Below, one piece after another: positions 47,884 through 57,517 of a stretch of DNA of 64,000 nt. A program made the position numbers and the translations under genes. Each line of letters begins with the position of its first letter. Position 1 is the stretch's first letter. Location: positions 248,001-312,000 of the forward strand of contig NZ_JAQOMR010000002.1 in NCBI RefSeq assembly GCF_028401385.1, written 5' to 3'. The DNA is from Marinicella algicola. GTDB lineage: Bacteria > Pseudomonadota > Gammaproteobacteria > Xanthomonadales > Marinicellaceae. The notes beneath the pieces were generated by a model. The model searched no databases. It was not told the DNA's origin and saw nothing but the letters and a program-made list of their open reading frames with translations.

Positions 47884-48861
47884 CTACTTGACGTATTCGA
47901 GTATCGGGTCGGTGCCTTCATCCAGAAGGCTCTTGGTCAAGACCAGCGTCTGCACGCTGATCTGCTTTTCGACCATGCCGCCATCGGCGACCTTTTTCGC
48001 GTTCTCGATCGCTTCCATCCCGACAAGGTAAGGCAGTTGCGCAACCGAAGCGGTCAGACGGCCATCCTTGATCGATTTGACGGCATCCGAGTTGCCGTCA
48101 ACGCCGATGATCACAACATCACCACCCTTGCCGGCTGCAAAGACACTTTCAACAGCACCAAGCGCCATACCGTCATTGGCGGCGAAAATGCCCTTCAGAT
48201 CCGGGTTGCGGGTCAAGATATCGTTGGTGATGTTAGCGGCTTTGCCGCGATCCCAATCACCGGGCAGCGACGCGACGATGTCAAGACCTGGCGCCAGCTC
48301 GGCAAGGCGGTCGGCAAACCCGGTAGTCCGCTTCTCGCCAGTGATGTTGCCCGACAATCCCTCAATGACCAGAACCGGCCCCTTGGCATCGCTACCGAGT
48401 TGTTTCGCCATGTATTCGGCGCCCTGCGCTCCGGCCTTTACATTGTCGGAACCAATGGAGAATGTGATGTCGATGCCTTCCGCCTTGAGAATGGCCGGAT
48501 CGAGGTTGCCATCAAGATCCACAATTTCAATGCCACGTCCCTGCGCAGTCTTCAGGCAAGGCAGAAGATTCGTCGAGTTGATTGCCGCAGTGATCATTGC
48601 CACCGGATTGCGCTCAAGCATGGTATTGCAGACATTCAACTGGCTTTCTGCTGCCTGATCGTTCTCCACCGCCTGCATATAATACTCAACGCCCGCATTC
48701 TTTGCGCCGGCTTTCACGCCTTCCGCCATCGCACCCCAGAACGGGTTGGCCAGCGTCTTCATCAACACGCCGTATTCGCCATCAGCCATCGCCGGTGCGC
48801 TCGATGCCATCAGCATCAGCGCAGCGATGCTCATCTTGCTTGTCATGTTAACTCTAAACAT
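47884..48861 (-). CDS. CUT2 periplasmic binding protein (D-allose/D-allulose type)
   Basis: A 325-residue secreted protein. From ATG 48861 the signal peptide contains MSIAALMLMASSAPAMA, then ADGEYGVLMKTLANPFWGAM. That opening and the later ASLPGDWDRGKAANITNDIL and GIFAANDGMALGAVESVFAA segments resemble the D-allose-binding protein AlsB, which also binds D-allulose. A D-allulose 3-epimerase is encoded 2.3 kb away in the divergent unit, so D-allulose or a close ketohexose is the likely ligand. Upstream in-frame codons run into the LacI gene, so the signal-peptide ATG is chosen. Intact. Confidence 0.85.
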   Translation of the reverse strand: MFRVNMTSKMSIAALMLMASSAPAMADGEYGVLMKTLANPFWGAMAEGVKAGAKNAGVEYYMQAVENDQAAESQLNVCNTMLERNPVAMITAAINSTNLLPCLKTAQGRGIEIVDLDGNLDPAILKAEGIDITFSIGSDNVKAGAQGAEYMAKQLGSDAKGPVLVIEGLSGNITGEKRTTGFADRLAELAPGLDIVASLPGDWDRGKAANITNDILTRNPDLKGIFAANDGMALGAVESVFAAGKGGDVVIIGVDGNSDAVKSIKDGRLTASVAQLPYLVGMEAIENAKKVADGGMVEKQISVQTLVLTKSLLDEGTDPILEYVK

Positions 48862-48913
48862 TGCGTTCTCCTCCAATTGAACAATGTTGCAGACTGAACT
48901 TTGACCTCCTCGT

Positions 48914-49950
48914 TCAGTCCACCTCTCTCTCAGTCGATTGACGACCGAACAGTTGACAGGTTTCCAGATGTTGCTCTGGCGGGCCCTGCTCCTCATCGCT
49001 GGCGCGTGCCAACAATATTTTCAGCGCCCTTTGCGCCATCGCCTCCACCGGCTGTGCTACAGCCGTAATGCTGGGCCAGGTTGTCTGCATCCAGATCGCG
49101 TCATCAAACCCGACAAGGCACACATCATCGGGTATACGCAGGCTTCGCCGGCGCAATTCTGAAAGCACCAGCAATGTCGAATGCTGCGACAGGAAAACAC
49201 GGCCGTTGGATAGCCATCGCCAGCAGTATCGAAATAGCTGCGAATGGCCTGCCGCTGGGTATCCAGCGTTTCATCGGAAAGAAGCGTATCAATCCTCACA
49301 TCAGGATCGCACTCCTTGATGCGTGCGCTGAAACCCTCTGTGCGCAAGCGGATCGACTTGGATACACGCGTCGCCCCGTGAAGCAGAATTCGGCGGTGGT
49401 TTTGCGCGACCAGCAAATCGGCAACCGACGCGGACGCAGCACTGTTGTCGGCCGTGACGGTGTCGTAGCGGTCATCGATATTGACGCGGTCGACAAGCAC
49501 GGCGCGCATATCAAGTTCGCGCAGCTTCTCCGCGCCAAGGCCTTTTTCCGAACGCACCGGCACAAGGATCGTGCCCATCACGCGCCAGTCATTCATGCGT
49601 GCAACAAGATCAGCCTCGCGCATCTCGCTTCCACGGGCAGAGGCGACGATCAGGTGGTATCCGGCCTCCTCGGCCTCCTTTTCAAGCTCGGTGACAAGAG
49701 CTCCGAAGAACGTGCTTTCAAGATCAGGAACAATTGTCCCGATAATCCGTCGGCGTTCATTGCGCAGGCCCGAAGCGATCGGATCCATCCGATAGTTAAG
49801 CTCGTCCATGGCAGCGCGGACACGCTCCACATTCGGCTTTTTCACGCCCGCCATACCACGCACAACCTTCGACGCTGTCGCCGCCGAGACCGAAGCTCTT
49901 CGGGCAACATCGTGGATTGTAGGTCGGCGGTTTGCGGTCTTCTTTGACAT
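48914..49950 (-). CDS. LacI-family regulator of the allulose-type locus, one frameshift
   Basis: The DNA-binding domain reads PTIHDVARRASVSAATASKV and RAAMDELNYRMDPIASGLRN, with the effector domain from RIIGTIVPDLESTFFGALVT. The frame is lost near 49185-49200 (after PTAVF) and continues LSQHSTLLVLSELRRRSLRI, DDVCLVGFDDAIWMQTTWPS, ending at 48914. Repaired length is about 345 residues. It is the first gene of the leftward unit and divergent from the dehydrogenase and epimerase genes; the intergenic region carries a 37-bp dyad with a TTTACTT/AAGTAAA core, the probable operator. Confidence 0.85.
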
Positions 49951-49997
49951 TCGCTCTTGCTTGGTTGAGGAGCATTGGAAATCTCAATTTGACAAAA

Positions 49998-50034
49998 AAT
50001 AAATCAGTTTACTTTAAAAGTAAATCGGTTTATT
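49998..50034. promoter_or_regulatory. 37-bp AT-rich dyad between LacI and dehydrogenase genes
   Basis: AATAAATCAGTTTACTT on the left mirrors AAGTAAATCGGTTTATT on the right around a TAA centre, with few mismatches. It lies 48 bases upstream of the LacI start and 22 bases upstream of the dehydrogenase start, so one bound protein could block both directions. Confidence 0.65.
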
Positions 50035-50055
50035 TTTTCATCAGGAGGACACTTA

Positions 50056-51087
50056 ATGCCCGTCACTGACAAACCGCTCGTTATTTGCGCACCTCAGCCG
50101 CGCAGCCTGGATCTCATCTTTACCCCTGAAAAACGCCGCCTCCTTGAAGACCGCTATACACTTGTCGAGACGACAGATGATCAGGTCGCAGCGCTGGATG
50201 AAAACGTGCTTGCGAATGCGCGTTATATCCTCGGCCAGCCGCCGATTTCAGCTGAAACGCTATCGTCTCTGAAATCGCTGCGCGCAGTGATAAATGTCGA
50301 ATCCAACCTGATCGACAACATGCCTTATGAAGAGGTTTTTGCGCGCGGGATTCATGTGATCACGACAGGCGCGGTGTTTGCAGTGCCGGTGGCCGAAATT
50401 GGCCTTGGCTTTGCCATTGATCTCGCCCGTGGCATTACCGATTCCGATCTTGCCTTCAGAGAGGGAACGGAAAAATGGGGCGGTGAAGGCAATGCTTCCG
50501 CCAGGCTCCTCACCGGTTCTGATGTAGGCATTATCGGATTTGGCGATCTGGGACGGGCGCTCAACCGCCTCCTGTCCGGTTTCCGCTGCAATATCAAGGT
50601 TTTCGACCCGTGGCTGCCGCCGTCCATTCTCGATGATCACGGCGTTATGCCTGCGTCACTGGAAGACGTGCTCACGCAGTCCGATTTCATATTCGTGATG
50701 GCCGCCGTCACCACTGAAAATCGTGGTTTTCTGGGTGCAGAGGAGTTTTCGCGGATGCGCAAGGGCGCCGCCTTCATTCTCCTGTCGCGCGCAGATGTGG
50801 TTGACTTCGATGCCCTTCTCGATGCGGTCGGTTCCGGCCATATCGTTGCGGCAAGCGACGTATTTCCGGATGAACCGCTGCAGATGGACCACCCGGCCCG
50901 ATCTGCCCGGGGCCTCTTGCGGTCTGCTCATCGCGCAGGCGCGATCGATGTCGCATTCAAGCATATGGGCGATATGGTCCTGGAAGACATGGCATTGATG
51001 GACCAGGATCTTCCACCCCTGCGTTGCAAACGGGCAGAGCGTGAAACAGCGCGCCGCATGCGTTCAAAACCGGTCGATGTGAACTAG
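50056..51087 (+). CDS. D-isomer-specific 2-hydroxyacid dehydrogenase-like protein
   Basis: An intact 343-residue protein of the D-2-hydroxyacid dehydrogenase superfamily. The NAD-binding motif is VGIIGFGDLGRALNRLL (GxGxxG, about 157-173); before it lies AVFAVPVAEIGLGFAIDLAR. The catalytic Arg and Glu positions of the family fall near ILLSRADVVDFDALLDA and DVFPDEPLQMDHP, and RSAHRAGAID supplies the His. GGAGG precedes the ATG. It is the first gene of the rightward unit with the allulose epimerase. The true substrate is not apparent; a sugar-acid or polyol-derived hydroxyacid is plausible. Confidence 0.8.
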   Translation: MPVTDKPLVICAPQPRSLDLIFTPEKRRLLEDRYTLVETTDDQVAALDENVLANARYILGQPPISAETLSSLKSLRAVINVESNLIDNMPYEEVFARGIHVITTGAVFAVPVAEIGLGFAIDLARGITDSDLAFREGTEKWGGEGNASARLLTGSDVGIIGFGDLGRALNRLLSGFRCNIKVFDPWLPPSILDDHGVMPASLEDVLTQSDFIFVMAAVTTENRGFLGAEEFSRMRKGAAFILLSRADVVDFDALLDAVGSGHIVAASDVFPDEPLQMDHPARSARGLLRSAHRAGAIDVAFKHMGDMVLEDMALMDQDLPPLRCKRAERETARRMRSKPVDVN

Positions 51088-51161
51088 GGCGCTTCCGCAT
51101 TTCCCGGACACACTTCGCAAGTACGAACAGGCGATGTCAGCATGACATTGAGGAGAACGAC

Positions 51162-52039
51162 ATGAAATTCGGTATCTATTATTCCTATTGGGAAAAGGAA
51201 TGGAGTGCGGACTGCCTCCGTTATGTCGAGAAAGTCGCAAATCTTGGTTTCGATATCATCGAAATCGCCGCCCATCATGTCAACAACTACAGCCCGTCTC
51301 ATCTGGATGAAATCGCCCGTTGCGCCCGCGAAAACAATATCGCGCTCACGTCCGGTCTCGGGCCGTCGGCCACGCGAAACCTGTCGTCTCCGGATGCCGA
51401 AATTCGCAAAGCCGGCCGCGCCTTCTTCGAGGAGACGCTCACCAATATCGCCAAGCTCGATGTCCATATCATTGGTGGCGCGCTGCATTCCTATTGGCCG
51501 GTGGACTATTCCAAGCCTGTCGACAAGGAGGGCGACCGCGCCCGTGGTGTTGAAGGCATTGCAAGCCTTGCCGATTTTGCCGCAGATCTGGATATCACGC
51601 TGTGTATCGAAGTTCTGAATCGCTTCGAAAACCATGTGATCAACACCGCCGAAGAGGGCGTCACCTTCGTCCGTGATGTTGGCAAATCAAATGTGAAAGT
51701 GATGCTGGACACCTTCCACATGAATATCGAGGAAGACAGCTTCAGTGCCGCAATCCGCACCGCAGGCCCCCTTCTGGGACACTTCCACACAGGCGAGAAC
51801 AACCGCCGCGTTCCCGGAAAAGGCCGCATGCCCTGGCACGAAATCGGAACAGCATTGCGCGAAATCGACTATGCCGGTGCGGTGGTGATGGAGCCATTCG
51901 TCAAGACAGGGGCGGCATCGGAAGCGATATCCGCGTCTGGCGCGATCTGAGCGACGACGCGGATGAAGCAAAGATGGATGAAGACGCCCGTCAGGCATTG
52001 GCCTTTTCCCGGTTCGTGCTGGGCGGCGACAACAGCTGA
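51162..52039 (+). CDS. D-allulose (D-psicose) 3-epimerase, one frameshift
   Basis: TIM-barrel ketose 3-epimerase that interconverts D-fructose and D-allulose with a bound divalent metal. The opening MKFGIYYSYWEKEW, then LGFDIIEIAAHHVNNYS, closely resembles the characterised Agrobacterium enzyme. Metal and catalytic residues are visible: Glu in LCIEVLNRFENH, Asp in VMLDTFHMNIEED, His in LGHFHTGENNRRVPG and Glu in VVMEPFVKTG. The frame is lost at GGGG 51909-51912. One base restores GSDIRVWRDLSDDADEAKMD and a stop at 52037-52039, total about 292 residues, normal. It follows the dehydrogenase gene by 74 bases. Confidence 0.88.
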
Positions 52040-52058
52040 ACCAGGCCGCACATCCCGG

Positions 52059-52904
52059 TCAGCTGAAACGGGTCATGATATAATTCGGCCTGGTCGGCCC
52101 GTTTAGTGTGAGCAAGGTATCGGGTTGGTCTGGTCGCTGCGCTGAGACGCCTGTCAGGGACAAGACGCTTGCCAGTCCGTATCCGTTCGCACCGGCGATA
52201 TCGTGGTCGGGGCTATCGCCAATGCAGACAATGTGCTTGCGGTCAGGGTATCCGACAAGCCCATGGGCATGGTGATAGATCGGCCCATAGGGCTTTCCGA
52301 CCCGCGTAACCTCGCCGCCGAGATGTTCATAAAGATCGGCAAGCGCACCCGCTGATGGAAGCACAGTTCCTCCGGAGAGCTTTTCACGATCCGGATTGGT
52401 GCAAATGCACGGAATACCGCGCTGCGCAGCAGGCGCAAGCATCTCGCCATAGCGCACCATGGATATGCGTTCTGTTTCACTGCCCGAAATGACGATGATA
52501 TCGGCCTGGTCAGCCTGTTTGACGGGCTCCCACCCCATCCGATCCGAAAGATTGCGATCGCGGCCGCTGGACAGTGTGAAACATCGGGTTCCTGCCCTGC
52601 GGCTGAGCGCGACATCACCATTTTCGATCAATGACACGGCAACATCGCCCGAGGTCACGAACGCGTCATAGGCGCTTCTGGCAAATCCGATTTTTGTGAG
52701 CCGCTCTGCGTTATATTCACCGCTGCGACCGGAGTTTGACAGGATAATGATACGGGCACCGCTTTGCTTCAGTTGCGACAATGCTTCGGGGGCATCCGCA
52801 TAGGCCTTTTCACCATCGCGCAATACGCCAAACTGATCGATGAAAAAGACATCGTAGTGCGCACGCAATCCGCTCAAAGTGGTTGTTGGCGGTATTTCAG
52901 TCAT
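52059..52904 (-). CDS. HAD-superfamily class IIA hydrolase
   Basis: A 281-residue phosphatase-fold protein. Motif I FFIDQFGVLRDG (nucleophile Asp near residue 20), motif II IIILSNSGRSGEY, motif III Lys in VTRVGKPYGPIYHHAH, motif IV CIGDSPDHDIAGANG. The class IIA cap lies between motifs II and III. Such enzymes (NagD-like, TIGR01459 group) remove phosphate from small sugar phosphates or nucleotides. ATG 52904 overlaps the kinase stop by 8 bases, so it is the last gene of the rhamnose-type operon. It may remove dead-end sugar phosphates made by the kinase. Intact. Confidence 0.85.
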   Translation of the reverse strand: MTEIPPTTTLSGLRAHYDVFFIDQFGVLRDGEKAYADAPEALSQLKQSGARIIILSNSGRSGEYNAERLTKIGFARSAYDAFVTSGDVAVSLIENGDVALSRRAGTRCFTLSSGRDRNLSDRMGWEPVKQADQADIIVISGSETERISMVRYGEMLAPAAQRGIPCICTNPDREKLSGGTVLPSAGALADLYEHLGGEVTRVGKPYGPIYHHAHGLVGYPDRKHIVCIGDSPDHDIAGANGYGLASVLSLTGVSAQRPDQPDTLLTLNGPTRPNYIMTRFS

Positions 52905-54158
52905 TGGCTTGCCGTCCTTGCAAAACCAGCCGGGCAGTACCGGCAGCCGCTTCCGTCGATGACGATGCGGCAAAAGGCACGTTGAGTATGCGCTGACGGA
53001 TTTCGGTCCAGCCCTGATTTTGCGCGCCTCCACCAACGGTTCGCACCGTTTTCGGCTTCGGCGCGCCAAGCTCGGCCAATCGCTGATAACCGAGCGCTTC
53101 AATTGCAGCTATGCCCTCCAGAACGCCCTGGAAAAACAGCGCGTCCCGATCCGGTCTTGGCTCAAGCCGTGGCGGATAGGCCGGATCGCTTACGGGAAAG
53201 CGCTCCCTGGCTTGAGCAGCGGATAATAGTCAAGCCCCGTTGGTCGGGATGGGTCAAGTTGCCTGGAAAGGGCGGCCAGCCGCTCATCGCCAAAAAGTGC
53301 GCGAATGACACCGCCGCCAGTATTGGAAGCGCCGCCAACCAGCCAGATATCGCCGATCCGGTGGCTGTATATGCCATATTGGGGCGCTGAAATGGCACAA
53401 TCGGAGGCAAGCTTCAAAACCAGCGTGGACCCAAGCGCGGTGACGCCATCACCCACTTCGCCCGCACCGGTCGCCAGAAACGAAGCACATCCATCCGTCG
53501 TACCGGCATGAACCCGGCACTGATCTGAAAACCCCAACCCCACAGCGCGCGCGCCGACAAATGCATGGGCCACACCGGCGCGCAACACCTCCGGAAGCAG
53601 TTCAAGGTCAAGACCGGCCTTTTCCAGCCATTCCGGCCAGCACTCGTTTTGCAGGTCATAGCCCGTTTTCAAAGCGTTGTTCTCATCGCTGACGGCCGCA
53701 CTGCGATGCGCCAGCTGAAATGCAACCCAGTCTGCCTGATGCAGGATTTTATACGTGCCTTGAGTACGCGCCAGCATGATGGCACGCGCTGCGGGCGATA
53801 TTGCGCCGCGCGACGGGCTTTCCGCCGGAGCGAGGTCTTCGACGGCTTGCAATATGGATGTATCGCCACAGGTATCATTATAAAGGCTTGCATGACCGAT
53901 GGGCCGGTATTGCCGGTCCACGGCAAGCAATGTGCCCGACGTTCCGTCAACGGCAATCCCTTCAACAGCTCGAAGATCGCAAAGCCCGCCCAGTTGTTCG
54001 AGGCATGTCCGGGCCCCGGCCCACCAGGCCAGAGGGTTGCGGTTTTCATCGGCGGTGGCAAATGCGCATGCCGCCGTCGCGGTTACATCGCCCTGGCTGT
54101 TGAGGGCAACGGCCCGTGTTCCAGACGTCCCGATATCAATGCCGACGGCAATCGGCAT
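52897..54158 (-). CDS. FGGY-family carbohydrate kinase 1, one frameshift
   Basis: ATP-dependent sugar kinase. Phosphate-binding loop AVGIDIGTSGTRAVALN at the start; GIAVDGTSGTLLAVD with the catalytic Asp region; HAGTTDGCASFLATGAGEVG; and, after a slip at CCC (plus strand 53205-53207), the C-terminal ATP domain with LGYQRLAELGAPKPK and RTVGGGAQNQGWTEIRQ. Repaired length is about 420 residues, slightly short for FGGY. ATG 54158 is preferred over GTG 54179, which overlaps the aldolase stop. Xylulokinase, ribulokinase and rhamnulokinase share this architecture; the adjacent class II aldolase implies a ketose 1-phosphate product. Confidence 0.8.
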
Positions 54159-54175
54159 CCTGTCTTCAGTGTCGA

Positions 54176-55267
54176 TCACGAAGCCGCTCCGTTTGCGCGG
54201 TCGAGGGCCTGGCGATAGCTTTCAGCCTCCCAATGGGTGAGTTCGTATTCGGCAGCTCTCGTCCAGATAGCAGAGCGTTTCGCCAACCGGAATTCGGGTC
54301 GTCACTTCCGCCAGGCATCGCGCCATAACATCACATCCCTGGGAAGCGTCCTTGCGCAAAAGAACACCCTTGCCCAGGATAAGCAGGAGTTTCGGGGCCT
54401 GCCCTTGCGCCGTCTCAAGCGAGATCCAAAACTGCTGCGATGCTCTGACCGGGGGCGACAACGCCGATACGGGTACCAAGAAAAATCACATGGTCTGGAT
54501 AAAGGCTCCCTTGCTGGCGATATCACTGGCATGTGCGTTCAGCGCTGTGTCGTGAATGGCCGGATCCGTTGGCAGGCGGTACGCGGTGTTTTTGAAAGCT
54601 GCGTCAAGCCATCAATGTCGGGCACCATTTCGACATCGCCCTTCGGTGTGGCAACGGCCTTGGTCACCAGCTCCACACGTTGCCGCGTTTCCTCCACGGT
54701 CTTGCCCGTGACAATGATGCCGTGGTTGAACAGAAACAAGACATCAGGCGCTTGCGATGCAACAGCATCGATGGCTTCGGCCAGCGGCGTTCCCGGCCGT
54801 CGATAGGGCACGAAGCAAAGGTGAGCTCGGGCGCATGCGCTTTCATCCGCTCGCGGATGAGTTCTTCGCGCCGCTCGACAACGACCAGCGCCAGCGTGTG
54901 AACACAATGAAAATGGGCAACAACGGCTTGCGGCAAGACCGCATGAAAACTGGTTTCTATGGAAGGCCGCAGTCCGTTGGTATTCAAGTCCTTGACGACA
55001 AAATCCGTGGCCTTTTCCGCTCTGGGGTCCCGTTCGCGCAAGGCCTTGATCAAAGGCGCGACCTGCACGGGCACCATGATGTCGCGTTCGAGCGCATGCG
55101 CAAGCCAGGTGCCAGATGCCTTGACCCACATGATGCCGTCTTGCTTTATCGAAGTGTTACCGCCCGCCCCTGAGTGCGCTCTATATCCTGCCCAAGATGT
55201 GCGGACAGCGTCAGGAACTGTTGAAATTGCGGATCTTTCGCAACGGGAGGGGTGTCGATTGCGGCAT
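54176..55267 (-). pseudogene. Class II aldolase/adducin-family protein, many frameshifts
   Basis: Zinc-dependent aldolase fold of L-fuculose/L-rhamnulose-1-phosphate type. Pieces in order across several frames: AKDPQFQQFLTLSAHLGQDI, GAGGNTSIKQDGIMWVKASG (phosphate-binding GGN-S/T), VVAHFHCVHTLALV (zinc His), YRRPGTPLAEAIDAV, LFLFNHGIIVTGKTVEETRQ (third zinc His), YPDHVIFLG, VAPGQSIAAVLDLA, LLLILGKGVLL and YELTHWEAESYRQALDRANG, ending at 54176. I count about seven lesions (near 55246, 55168, 54820, 54600, 54508, 54420, 54262), far more than any neighbour. The ATG at 55267 has AAAGG upstream. About 365 residues after repair. It is either a decayed gene or a locally poor stretch of sequence. Confidence 0.75.
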
Positions 55268-55320
55268 GACAGTACCTTTGAGTACGCGATGCAGCTCGCG
55301 CATGAAAGAGTTTGATGGTC

Positions 55321-55346
55321 GGGGACGGGCACGCACTGCCCGCCCC
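55321..55346. terminator. GC-rich hairpin between binding-protein and aldolase genes
   Basis: GGGGACGGGCA (55321-55331) pairs with TGCCCGCCCC (55337-55346), with a five-base loop. The T-run TCATTTTT follows only on the plus strand, whereas the operon reads on the minus strand. On the minus strand it is better seen as a 3' stabiliser or partial terminator that keeps binding-protein mRNA in excess over the enzymes. Confidence 0.5.
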
Positions 55347-55391
55347 TCATTTTTGAAACGGTGTCATCGACGACTGGAACGTTTTATGGCT

Positions 55392-56501
55392 CTAGAAGTC
55401 AAAGTTGTTGATGTTGCTCTTGTTGTAGACGAACGGCGCGCCGAGCAGGACTTCACTGCCATTGATAACCGACAGCTCACCGAGCTTTCCGGCTTCAACC
55501 GAGGTATCCCCGGGCTTGAGCGTACCGTCTGCCGTGGCGCGCAGAACATAAGCCGCTGCATAGCCAAGATCGACCGGGTTCCACAACACCACAGATTTAA
55601 CGCAATCGGCCTCAACATAGGGCTTCATTGCGTTGGGCGTTGCCAGGCCGACAACCGCAACGGAACCGCAAAGGCCTGCCTGGGTTACCGCATCGGCAGC
55701 AGCCGGCGTGGCAACACTGGTCATGCCGACAATGCCCTTGAGGTCCGGGCCATATTTGTTGATCAGCGTGTTTGCCTGGTTGAAGGAAAGGATATTGTCT
55801 TCCTGCGCTTCGACGGTTTCAAGCCACTCCATGTCGGGATGGCATTTTTGCTGATAGGCAGCCATCTCGGCAATCCAGCGTGCCTGGTTCGGCGTCGTGA
55901 ATGTCGACGTGACGATAGCAAAGGCACCGTCTTCGCCGATCTCATCGGACAGATTGTCGATTACCGACTTCGCGATACCATTGAACTGAGCCTGATTGAC
56001 GAACCACTGCCGTGAATCGGGCTCTGAATTGGCATCATAACCGACAACGTTGATGCCGGCAGCCAGAGCCTTTTTCAACACCGGGGCAATGGCCACCGGG
56101 TCGTTTGCAGCATAGAGAATGCCGTCGACGCCGCTGGTGATGTAGTTATCAATCAGCGTAATCTGGTCGTCGATATTTGCCCTTGTCGGACCATCGGTCT
56201 TGACGTCCATCGTACCCATTTCGGCGGCTGCGTCGGCGATCCCCTTGGATGTAGCGCTAAAATAGCCGATCCCGACCAGCTTCGGGATATCGACAACAGT
56301 CAGCGTTTTGCCCATGCGATCAGGCGCATCTGTCGGGGTGCCGCCATCATATGGCATCGCTGCCACTTCTGCGGGCGTTCCGTCGCAAGCCAGTGGATTG
56401 GTCGGCAGATCGTCACCACCTGTCCATGATGATTGCTGCGCGTGTGCGACACCTGCTGCCAGCGACATGGACAGCACCGTCGTAATCATGATCTTATGCA
56501 T
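55392..56501 (-). CDS. CUT2 periplasmic binding protein (rhamnose RhaS type)
   Basis: An intact 369-residue secreted protein. Signal peptide MHKIMITTVLSMSLAAGVAHA, mature start QQSSWTGGDDLPTNPLACDG. Family features: VDIPKLVGIGYFSATSKGIA, YITSGVDGILYAANDPVAIA and VSVATP-type loop GIVGMTSVATPAAADAVTQA. The long N-terminal extension before the core and KLVGIGYFSATSKGI are features I associate with rhamnose/autoinducer-2-class binding proteins. GGAGGAGAG precedes ATG 56501. It stands after the two permease genes in a leftward operon. Ligand not proven; a 6-deoxyhexose or polyol is plausible given the aldolase and kinases. Confidence 0.83.
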   Translation of the reverse strand: MHKIMITTVLSMSLAAGVAHAQQSSWTGGDDLPTNPLACDGTPAEVAAMPYDGGTPTDAPDRMGKTLTVVDIPKLVGIGYFSATSKGIADAAAEMGTMDVKTDGPTRANIDDQITLIDNYITSGVDGILYAANDPVAIAPVLKKALAAGINVVGYDANSEPDSRQWFVNQAQFNGIAKSVIDNLSDEIGEDGAFAIVTSTFTTPNQARWIAEMAAYQQKCHPDMEWLETVEAQEDNILSFNQANTLINKYGPDLKGIVGMTSVATPAAADAVTQAGLCGSVAVVGLATPNAMKPYVEADCVKSVVLWNPVDLGYAAAYVLRATADGTLKPGDTSVEAGKLGELSVINGSEVLLGAPFVYNKSNINNFDF

Positions 56502-56563
56502 AGTCTCTCCTCCAAATATACAACCACGGTAAATCATACGGCATGACCGCAGTTACAGGTTCC

Positions 56564-57507
56564 CTACCGGCTGCCGTTCCGGTGAAACAGATTTGTTAAA
56601 AGAATTGTCCCGATCAGCACGGCGCCGATCAGCACGACGGTTCCTTCTCCCTTAACGCCGGCCAGGAGAGCCCGTTTTTCAGTCCCTGAATCAGAACAAG
56701 CGCGATGAAAGTGCCGGCGATGGTACCGCGCCCGCCATAAATGCTCGTGCCTCCCAACACGACAGCTGTGATGGCATCAAGTTCGAGGCCGGTGCCCATG
56801 TCGGAGCGTGTTGTGGAAACGCGCGATACAAAGATGACGCCGGCAAGTGCTGCGGCAAAACCGGATGCAGTGTATATCGCCAGTTTCGTGCGATCGACCG
56901 GAAGCCCTGAAAAGCGCGCGGCGACCTCATTGAACCCGATGGCGTAGACCGTACGTCCGATGCGGGTTACGCCGAGAACCAGCGCACTGACCACCGCAAC
57001 CACGAGCAGGATCCACAATTGCGTTGGCACACCGGCAAATTCGCCTTGGCCAAGCACGTAAAACCAGTCCGGATACCCACGCACGGAGCGTGCCTGGCTG
57101 ATGCCTTCGGCGATCCCGCGATAAAGCGCCAGCGTTGCAAGCGTTGCAATCAGGGGCGGCACTGAAAACCGGGTTATGATCACCCCATTGCCAAAACCGG
57201 CAAGTGTTCCCGAGATGATCGCAAGGATCATCGCAGCAGGAAGCGGCATTCCCAGATTTTTCCAGAACACTCCCATCAAAATAGCGGTGAGACCAACGAT
57301 CGAGCCGACCGAGAGGTCGATGCCGCCAGTGGCGATCACAAAGGTCATCATGATCGCAATCAGCCCGACCTCAGTCATGAGGCGCCCCTGATTGAGCAGA
57401 TTGTCGACCGTGAAGAAGCGATCCGACTGAAAGGAAAGGACAATCAAAACGATGACCGTGAGAACGGCCAGTATCGTTTCGTGACGCAGGATTTTGCGAA
57501 TATGCAT
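56564..57507 (-). CDS. CUT2 importer permease 2 (RhaQ type), one frameshift
   Basis: A membrane subunit of about 314 residues. MMTFVIATGGIDLSVGSIVG is the family hallmark; IGFNEVAARFSGLPVDRTKL is the coupling loop, and GGTSIYGGRGTIAGTFIALV the C-terminal loop. The last helix is out of frame: a base is missing near 56660-56665 after KNGLS, and repair gives LAGVKGEGTVVLIGAVLIGT to a stop at 56564. GAGGGAG precedes ATG 57507. The unrepaired frame would end EKEPSC without the last helix. Confidence 0.85.
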
Positions 57508-57517
57508 CGGCGCTCCC

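Noticed and set aside
47707..48897. 396-residue plus-strand open frame
   Set aside because: Antisense to the allulose-type binding protein, which has a signal peptide, ribosome site and clear family features.
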